From: JAICLL01 sp035252155 | GTDB taxonomy: Bacteria > Planctomycetota > Planctomycetia > Pirellulales > JAICIG01 | Length of the DNA: 5,258 bases | Direction of reading: 5' to 3' | Assembly (NCBI GenBank): GCA_035252155.1 | Contig: DATFDL010000702.1 | Span: forward strand, 1 to 5,258 | Part shown: in pieces, positions 1 through 3,921 of the stretch | Layout: every line of letters starts with the position of its first letter | How positions within the stretch are numbered: position 1 is the first letter of the stretch | Notes under the pieces: model-generated | Told to the model about the DNA's origin: nothing | Database searches by the model: none | What the model saw: only the letters and a program-made list of their open reading frames with translations | Position numbers and translations under genes: made by a program

Positions 1-1638
1 CTCGTCGGCGGCCAGGCCCAGCCGCTCGTGCCGCTGCTCTTCATATGTCTGAAAATTGCCTTCGCACCAATGTACGTAACCGTCGCCTTCAAACGCCAAA
101 ATGTGCGTCGCCAGCCGATCGAGAAACCAGCGGTCGTGCGAGATCACCACCACGCAGCCGGCAAAGTTGACGATCGCTTCTTCCAACGCCCGCAACGTAT
201 CGACATCGAGGTCGTTGGTTGGCTCATCGAGCAGCATCAGATTCGAGCCGCGGCGCAGCAGCTTGGCCAGGTGCACGCGGTTGCGTTCGCCGCCCGACAG
301 CGTGCCAACCTGCTTCTGCTGGTCGCTGCCCTGAAAATTGAACCGCGCCACATACGCCCGCGAGGGCACGCGCCGCCCGCCCATCTCCAGATTGTCGTAG
401 CCGCCCGAGATCTCTTCCCAGACGGTTTTTTGTGAGTCGAGCGCGTCGCGGTTCTGATCGACATAGCCCATTTCGACCGTCGGGCCGACGCGCAGCTCGC
501 CGGCGTCAGGCTTTTCTTCGCCGACCAGCATCCGAAACAGCGTGGTCTTGCCCGCTCCGTTGGGACCGATCACGCCCACAATTCCGCCGGGCGGCAGGCG
601 AAACGATAGATCGTCGATCAGCACGCGGTCGCCGTACGATTTGCTGATATGCTCGGCCTCGATCACCAGATCGCCCAGGTGCTTGCCCGGCGGAATCTGG
701 ATTTCGAATTCTTCTTGCCGATCTTCGAACCGCTCGGCCGACATTTTTTCATACGCCTTGAGACGGGCCTTGTTTTTGGCCTGCCGCGCCCGCGGCGCCA
801 TCCGCACCCACTCCAGCTCCCGCTCCAGGGTTTTCTGCCGGGCGGTGGCGGCTTTTTCTTCTCGCGCCAGCCGTTCTTTCTTCTGCTCCAGCCACGACGA
901 GTAGTTCCCCTCCCAGGGAATGCCCCGGCCGCGGTCGATCTCCAAAATCCAGCCGGCCACGTTGTCCAGAAAATAGCGGTCGTGCGTGACGGCCACGACC
1001 GTGCCGGGATACTCGTGCAGGTGGCGTTCGAGCCAAGCCACGCTTTCGGCGTCGAGATGGTTGGTCGGCTCGTCGAGCAGCAGCAGATCGGGCCGCCGCA
1101 GCAGCATCTTGCACAACGCCACGCGACGCCGCTCGCCGCCCGAGAGCTTGCTCACCTCGGCGTCGCCGGGCGGGAGCTGCATGGCGTCCATGGCGATTTC
1201 CATTTGCCGGTCGATTTCCCAGGCGTTGACGGCGTCGATCTGGTCTTGCACCCGCGCCTGCTCGGCCAGCAGCTTTTCCATTTGCGCGTCGTCCAGCGGC
1301 TCGGCGAATCGGGCGTTGATCTCGTCGAACCGCCGCAGCAGGTCGCGGGTCTCTTGCACGGCCTCTTCGACGTTGCCGCGCACGTCTTTGTCGGGGTTGA
1401 GCGTCGGCTCTTGCGGCACATAGCCCACGGTGAAGCCGTCGGTCAGCTTGGCTTCGCCGTCGTAGTCGCGGTCGGCGCCGGCCATGATGCGCAGCAGGGT
1501 GCTCTTGCCCGAACCGTTGCGGCCCAGCACGCCGATCTTGGCCCCCGGATAAAACGCGAGCCAAATTTCTTTGAGCACTTCGCGTTGGGCGTATTTTTTG
1601 GTCAGGCCCGAGACCTGATAGATGTATTGCTGTCCCAT
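1..1638 (-). CDS. ettA: Energy-dependent translational throttle protein EttA (ABC-F ATPase), C-terminus off the window
   Basis: ABC-F family ATPase. In E. coli EttA binds the ribosomal E site and gates the first elongation steps according to ATP/ADP level; it is cytoplasmic and not a transporter. The 546 visible codons align almost end to end with E. coli EttA (555 residues), so only about 10-20 residues are missing. NBD1 has Walker A GRNGSGKS (39-46), signature LSGGE (165-169) and Walker B/catalytic Glu in LDEPTNHLD (Glu190). The EttA arm lies around residues 93-140. A charged P-site tRNA-interaction linker follows the GNYSSWLEQKK segment (244-254) to about 320. NBD2 has Walker A GPNGAGKT (358-365), LSGGE (447-451) and LDEPTND (Glu472). 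Both catalytic glutamates are intact. The ATG at 1638 gives an N-terminus matching the family (QYIYQVSGLTK). No Shine-Dalgarno is evident; the leader ends AAAAACAAG. Other ABC-F members (Uup, YheS) fit less well because the EttA-specific NBD1 sequence is so closely kept. Confidence 0.97.
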   Translation of the reverse strand, partial: MGQQYIYQVSGLTKKYAQREVLKEIWLAFYPGAKIGVLGRNGSGKSTLLRIMAGADRDYDGEAKLTDGFTVGYVPQEPTLNPDKDVRGNVEEAVQETRDLLRRFDEINARFAEPLDDAQMEKLLAEQARVQDQIDAVNAWEIDRQMEIAMDAMQLPPGDAEVSKLSGGERRRVALCKMLLRRPDLLLLDEPTNHLDAESVAWLERHLHEYPGTVVAVTHDRYFLDNVAGWILEIDRGRGIPWEGNYSSWLEQKKERLAREEKAATARQKTLERELEWVRMAPRARQAKNKARLKAYEKMSAERFEDRQEEFEIQIPPGKHLGDLVIEAEHISKSYGDRVLIDDLSFRLPPGGIVGVIGPNGAGKTTLFRMLVGEEKPDAGELRVGPTVEMGYVDQNRDALDSQKTVWEEISGGYDNLEMGGRRVPSRAYVARFNFQGSDQQKQVGTLSGGERNRVHLAKLLRRGSNLMLLDEPTNDLDVDTLRALEEAIVNFAGCVVVISHDRWFLDRLATHILAFEGDGYVHWCEGNFQTYEEQRHERLGLAADE

Positions 1639-1667
1639 CTTGTTTTTACGTAGGTAATCATGCCGAG

Positions 1668-1688
1668 GCCGGTGGATTGCCCGCCGGC
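1668..1688. repeat. Inverted repeat (hairpin) in the ettA leader
   Basis: GCCGGTGG (1668-1675) and CCGCCGGC (1681-1688) form an 8-bp stem around the 5-base loop ATTGC. On the plus strand all eight pairs can form, with one G-T pair; in the ettA transcript the same position becomes a C-A mismatch. It falls between the candidate promoter and the ettA start. It could be a leader structure, or the leftover terminator of the upstream PIN operon, but no T-run follows it on the minus strand. Function is unknown. Confidence 0.4.
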
Positions 1689-1697
1689 GAGCCGTAC

Positions 1698-1726
1698 ATT
1701 TTAGGAAACGCCCGGCGAGTTGCGAA
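1698..1726 (-). promoter_or_regulatory. Candidate sigma70-type promoter for ettA
   Basis: Read on the minus strand, TTCGCA (1721-1726, 4/6 to TTGACA) and TAAAAT (1698-1703, 5/6 to TATAAT) are separated by exactly 17 bp. This would start transcription near 1690 and give a leader of about 50 nt before the ettA ATG at 1638. The assignment is by consensus match only, and planctomycete promoters are poorly characterised. It lies just downstream of the PIN gene, so ettA could also receive read-through from that operon. Confidence 0.4.
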
Positions 1727-1765
1727 GGGTGGAGGCGAAAACGAGCCTATCTCGGAAACGCCCGG
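1704..1765. repeat. 12-bp direct repeat, copies exactly 50 bp apart, at the 3' end of the PIN gene
   Basis: GGAAACGCCCGG occurs at 1704-1715 and again at 1754-1765. The second copy overlaps the last codons of the PIN gene (the DRAFPR end), and the first lies just past its stop, in the spacer region of the candidate ettA promoter. A short duplication or a recombination scar would explain it; chance is also possible for a 12-mer in GC-rich DNA. Confidence 0.6.
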
Positions 1766-2145
1766 TCCTTTGTCTCGACGTCATAGCGCAGGCGTTTGGC
1801 GATCGCAGCAATGAGGCAATCGCCAAGCTGTCTTGGCTTGCCGTCGCGGGGCACGCGCTCGGCGATGCGCTGAGCTTCGGCCCAATCTTCCGCAAGGATC
1901 CTTCCGCCGTCGATCGTTCGAAACTTGGACAGATAGACTCGAGCCAAGCGAAGTTCATGAGCCGTGCGTGTACCGGCGACGAATTCAATGTGGACCGGCG
2001 TTACAATGGCGTCGGTGTCGTAAAGACGCACCAAATTACGGGCCCAGTCGTCCGCTTGCGCGATCGATTTACCACGGGGTGATCCCGCGATGCAGCGGTG
2101 CCAATGCGCGATCAGCACTTCGGTGTCGAGAATCGCCCGCTTCAT
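1747..2145 (-). CDS. PIN-domain protein, VapC-like putative toxin ribonuclease
   Basis: This 132-residue protein has the PIN-domain pattern of VapC-type endoribonucleases, which use a metal ion held by acidic residues to cut RNA (commonly tRNA or rRNA in studied VapCs). The visible acidic residues are Asp7 in the N-terminal ILDTEVLI strand, Glu54 in TPVHIEFVAGT, Asp109 in LGDCLIAAIAKRL and Asp127 in VETKDRAF. The size is typical of the family. The ATG at 2145 follows the stop of the upstream gene by 9 bp, so the two are almost certainly co-transcribed; no clear ribosome site is seen, which fits translational coupling. The protein ends only five residues after Asp127. Many VapCs carry a further short strand there (often ending near an Asn-Pro), so the end may be shortened; a 12-bp direct repeat overlaps exactly this end. 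The RNA target cannot be told from sequence. Confidence 0.85.
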   Translation of the reverse strand: MKRAILDTEVLIAHWHRCIAGSPRGKSIAQADDWARNLVRLYDTDAIVTPVHIEFVAGTRTAHELRLARVYLSKFRTIDGGRILAEDWAEAQRIAERVPRDGKPRQLGDCLIAAIAKRLRYDVETKDRAFPR

Positions 2146-2154
2146 GGGTCGATA

Positions 2155-2604
2155 TTACGAAGCGGTCTCCATCTCAGCGGGCAGACTACCAATCACCGAT
2201 TTCCAGCTACGCGCGAGTTGACGGACATGCGTGGAGATCTGCCGGCCGTCCTCGCGTCGCCGTGCGATGCAAATCACTTTGCCTTTAATTCCACGCGGAA
2301 GACCAAGCAGCGGCAAATGCAGTGGCCACGCCGAGGCGTCGATGCCCACTTTCAACTCCTCCGATACCTTTAGCAACGCCGCAACGACTTCTTTCTCGCG
2401 GGCGATGAGCCATTGCCTGGCTTCCTCTGGGTCGAGCGGCAATTTGCGAGATTCAAAAACCAAGTCGATCGCCCAGTTCAGAACAGGATCTTCGTCATCG
2501 TTGCCGGGTTCGAAAAAGTGCAGGAGCGAAGTATCGCCCCAGTCGACCCCGGTGCGCACACCACCATCGATGCGTGCTTGTCGATAAAAACTGAGGCTTT
2601 GCAT
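2155..2604 (-). CDS. Unrecognised 149-residue protein, partner of the PIN-domain gene (candidate noncanonical antitoxin)
   Basis: I do not recognise this family. It is the first gene of a two-gene unit, with its TAA 9 bp before the PIN gene. Visible features are an N-terminal segment SFYRQARIDGGVRTGVDWGD (5-24), an acidic stretch EPGNDDEDP (32-40), a Trp-containing hydrophobic strand NWAIDLVF (43-50) and a probable amphipathic helix from about 58 to 86 (DPEEARQW through SEELKVG). A Pro/Leu-rich stretch (94-103) and a basic segment rich in Lys/Arg (104-117) follow, then a C-terminal helix around 124-139. There is no signal peptide or membrane segment. No AbrB, ribbon-helix-helix, Phd or HTH motif of the usual VapB antitoxins can be seen. 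Position argues for an antitoxin or cofactor of the PIN nuclease, but that is inference. The ATG at 2604 is the natural start, about 30-40 nt below the putative promoter. Confidence 0.7.
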   Translation of the reverse strand: MQSLSFYRQARIDGGVRTGVDWGDTSLLHFFEPGNDDEDPVLNWAIDLVFESRKLPLDPEEARQWLIAREKEVVAALLKVSEELKVGIDASAWPLHLPLLGLPRGIKGKVICIARRREDGRQISTHVRQLARSWKSVIGSLPAEMETAS

Positions 2605-2641
2605 AATCGCTGTGGCGACACGAATGCGAATCGTCGTTGAC

Positions 2642-2680
2642 CATTATACGCATTATACGTCGGTGCGGCCGCTTTGAACA
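2642..2680 (-). promoter_or_regulatory. Putative promoter of the PIN operon with duplicated TATAAT boxes
   Basis: CATTATACG is repeated head-to-tail at 2642-2650 and 2651-2659. On the minus strand this gives two perfect -10 hexamers TATAAT (2643-2648 and 2652-2657), 9 bp apart. A weak -35, TGTTCA (2675-2680, 3/6), lies 17 bp upstream of the outer box; the inner box has no -35 at standard spacing. Initiation would fall near 2645 or 2636, leaving a leader of about 30-40 nt before the ATG at 2604. The direct repeat could also be a repressor binding site, as expected if the operon is autoregulated, but nothing proves it. The same intergenic region (2605-2726) must serve the divergent sigma gene, for which no good promoter is visible. 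Confidence 0.5.
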
Positions 2681-2726
2681 TTGCAATCGCTAGACACCGC
2701 CCCGCCGCGCATTCATCATAACGAGC

Positions 2727-3776
2727 ATGATCGCCGACATCGCCACCCAAGTGCTCATCGGGCAGATTCAGCAGGGCGACCGCGCCGCGCTCGACGAGCT
2801 CTGCCGCCGCTATCAGCAGCGCGTGCTGGCCGCGGTGCGCGCGCGGCTGGGCGGCGAGCTGCGCCGCAAGATCGAGTCTTGGGACCTGGTGCAAGAGGTG
2901 ATGATCGAGGCGGTCCGTCGGCTCGATGGCTTTGACTTCCGCTCGGAAGGCAAGTTTCTGAATTACCTGAACCGCATCGTCGAGCATCGCATTCGCGACG
3001 AGGCCGACCGCCAGCACGCCCAGCGGCGCGACGCCCGCCGCGAGCTTTCGCTCGACGCCCCGCGTTCGCCCGACGACGAAAAACCGCTCGACGTGCCAGG
3101 CAGCTCGTCGGGCACACCCAGCCAACTGGTGATCTTGGGCGAAGATCTCCAGCGGCTCGAGCGAGCGCTCGACATGTTGGCGGCCCGCTCGGCCGATTAC
3201 CGCGAGTTGAATTTTTGGTCGTCGCCAAAACTGAGACAAGTCTCAGTTTGGTATCGCCGTGCTGCCTACGACCGGCAAAACCAGCCTTGCGCTTGCGAAG
3301 TACAAGGGGGGCAAGCTCCGGCGCCCCATCGCAACTTCTTTCGTCAACACATTTTGCAAACCTCGCGGAACGCATTAACATTCGTTTACGCAAGCGCTGA
3401 TCGCGCCCTCCCTCGGACGAACCAACGCGCAGAAATCTCTTCTCGTGTCGGTTTCGATCTTCCTCTCACCGCATCATATCACCCGGCTGGCTTGGTCGGT
3501 TTTTCCGCTGCGCCGATAGCGATTCCCGCGCCCTGGCCTCCGACCTCCGGCCTCTGGCCGCCTTCGACCCGCCTCTCCCCTCAGCGTATCACCCAAGTGG
3601 CTTGGTCGGTTTTTCCGCTGCGCCGACACCAATTCCCGCGCCCCGTCCTCCGACCGCCGGCGTCTGACCCCAGCTTTCGCCCTCTCCCCGCAGCATATCC
3701 TCCAAGTGGCTCGAGCGGTTTTTCCGCTGCGCCGACAGCGTTTCCCGCGCCCCGGCCGCCGACCTCCGGCCTCTAG
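2727..3776 (+). CDS. ECF-type sigma factor with intact region 2 but region 4 lost (probably degenerate)
   Basis: Sigma factors of this type direct RNA polymerase to selected promoters; region 2 reads the -10 element and region 4 the -35. Residues about 8-105 are a good sigma region 2: GDRAALDELCRRYQQRV, the core-binding helix SWDLVQEVMIEAVRRL (51-66), and FLNYLNRIVEHRIRDEADR (77-95) with the basic tail after it. A Pro/Asp/Ser linker (108-131) and a helix leading into region 4 follow (ERALDMLAARSADYREL, 145-161). A normal protein would then continue with about 40 residues of helix-turn-helix, but from codon 162 (position 3210) the sequence is unrelated. The frame stays open to 3776 only because it happens to cross an inverted repeat and a 110-bp repeat array, so residues 162-349 are probably not a real domain. 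The start is ATG at 2727; the ribosome site is weak (ACGAG). It is either a pseudogene or a region-2-only protein. Divergent from the PIN operon. Confidence 0.7.
   Translation: MIADIATQVLIGQIQQGDRAALDELCRRYQQRVLAAVRARLGGELRRKIESWDLVQEVMIEAVRRLDGFDFRSEGKFLNYLNRIVEHRIRDEADRQHAQRRDARRELSLDAPRSPDDEKPLDVPGSSSGTPSQLVILGEDLQRLERALDMLAARSADYRELNFWSSPKLRQVSVWYRRAAYDRQNQPCACEVQGGQAPAPHRNFFRQHILQTSRNALTFVYASADRALPRTNQRAEISSRVGFDLPLTASYHPAGLVGFSAAPIAIPAPWPPTSGLWPPSTRLSPQRITQVAWSVFPLRRHQFPRPVLRPPASDPSFRPLPAAYPPSGSSGFSAAPTAFPAPRPPTSGL
3210..3470. other. Gene-free stretch replacing sigma region 4; probable remnant of an inserted element
   Basis: From 3210 no sequence fits sigma region 4 in any frame. The stretch begins with ATTTTTGG and the inverted repeat at 3225-3251, then runs through about 220 bp that I cannot assign. 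The plus frame from GTG 3259 to TAA 3378 gives only 39 residues with no known motif. Part of the stretch is less GC-rich than the flanking genes (for example 3340-3400). No transposase fragment and no target-site duplication can be recognised by eye. The simplest reading is insertion of a small non-autonomous element, or a deletion joining the sigma gene to repeat DNA. Confidence 0.4.
3225..3251. repeat. Inverted repeat at the sigma-gene breakpoint
   Basis: The arms AAACTGAGAC (3228-3237) and GTCTCAGTTT (3240-3249) are perfect complements over 10 bp around the dinucleotide AA. Two further C-G pairs form outside (CC 3225-3226 with GG 3250-3251) if A3227 is bulged. It lies about 15 bp past the last sigma-like codon. 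It could be a transposon end or palindromic element, or a modest terminator-like hairpin, although no T-run follows it on the plus strand. Confidence 0.75.
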
Positions 3777-3880
3777 CCCCCTTCTTTCCACCGCTCCCCG
3801 CATCCTACCACGCGGCTGGCTTTATCGGTTTTCTCGCGGTACGGGCAACAATCTCCGCCCCTGAACTCTGAAACCTGAAC
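3471..3880. repeat. Tandem array of four ~110-bp repeats, the last one degenerate
   Basis: The unit contains CGGTTTTTCCGCTGCGCCGA, found identically at 3497, 3607 and 3716, so the spacings are 110 and 109 bp. A diverged fourth copy has CGGTTTTCTCGCGG at 3826, again 110 bp on. Units start near 3471, 3581, 3690 and 3800, each with a CATATC/CGTATC/CATCCTA-like start, then GTGGCTTGGTCGG or a variant, the core, TTCCCGCGCCC, a run of GGCCTCCGACCTCCGG-type repeats with small hairpins (CGGCC-TCT-GGCCG at 3548-3560), and a CTCTCCCC-like end. Because 110 is not a multiple of 3 the reading frame changes at each unit, so the array is not coding despite long open frames on both strands. There are no spacers, so it is not CRISPR. 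Confidence 0.85.
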
Positions 3881-3881
3881 C
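3861..3881 (+). repeat. Three imperfect 7-bp tandem repeats (CTGAACC type)
   Basis: CTGAACT (3861-3867), CTGAAAC (3868-3874) and CTGAACC (3875-3881) stand directly head to tail, at the end of the 110-bp array and 41 bp before the restriction-modification start. No function is evident; it looks like simple-sequence expansion. Confidence 0.7.
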
Positions 3882-3906
3882 CTCATCCTGCTACACTAAT
3901 CCCCAA

Positions 3907-3912
3907 AAAGGA
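3907..3912 (+). promoter_or_regulatory. Ribosome binding site that decides the TTG start at 3922
   Basis: AAAGGA (3907-3912) lies 9 bp before TTG 3922. In this frame a TGA at 3862 bars longer versions, no ATG or GTG lies between them, and the first in-frame ATG (4306) is beyond the nuclease motif. The site is the clearest Shine-Dalgarno in the window. Confidence 0.7.
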
Positions 3913-3921
3913 CCTCGCCCC

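Noticed and set aside
649..1653. Long plus-strand frame (334 codons) opposite ettA, and the 271-codon minus frame overlapping it
   Set aside because: Both lie in alternative frames of a near-perfect EttA match.
2478..3239. Long minus-strand open frame opposite the sigma gene (253 codons)
   Set aside because: It overlaps both the sigma region 2 coding sequence and the start of the 149-residue gene in another frame, and its translation has no family motif. It is a shadow of GC-rich coding DNA.
3225..3251. Rho-independent terminator
   Set aside because: The stem is AT-containing and no T-run follows it on the plus strand, so terminator function is not supported.
3259..3378. Small plus-strand frame (GTG start, 39 codons) containing a P-loop-like TTGKTS
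   Set aside because: No complete Walker A motif, no ribosome site, and it lies in the unassigned element-like stretch.
3474..3803. Minus-strand 109-codon frame rich in Arg/Gly over the tandem array
   Set aside because: It is made of the 110-bp repeats, and the peptide changes frame at each unit, so no protein repeat is preserved.
3471..3880. CRISPR array
   Set aside because: Repeat units are directly adjacent with a ~110-bp period, with no short repeats separated by unique spacers, and no cas gene is present.
3869..3897. Promoter for the restriction-modification gene (TACACT at 3892-3897 as -10)
   Set aside because: The -10 matches 4/6 only and no acceptable -35 is found at 16-19 bp; support is too weak to annotate.
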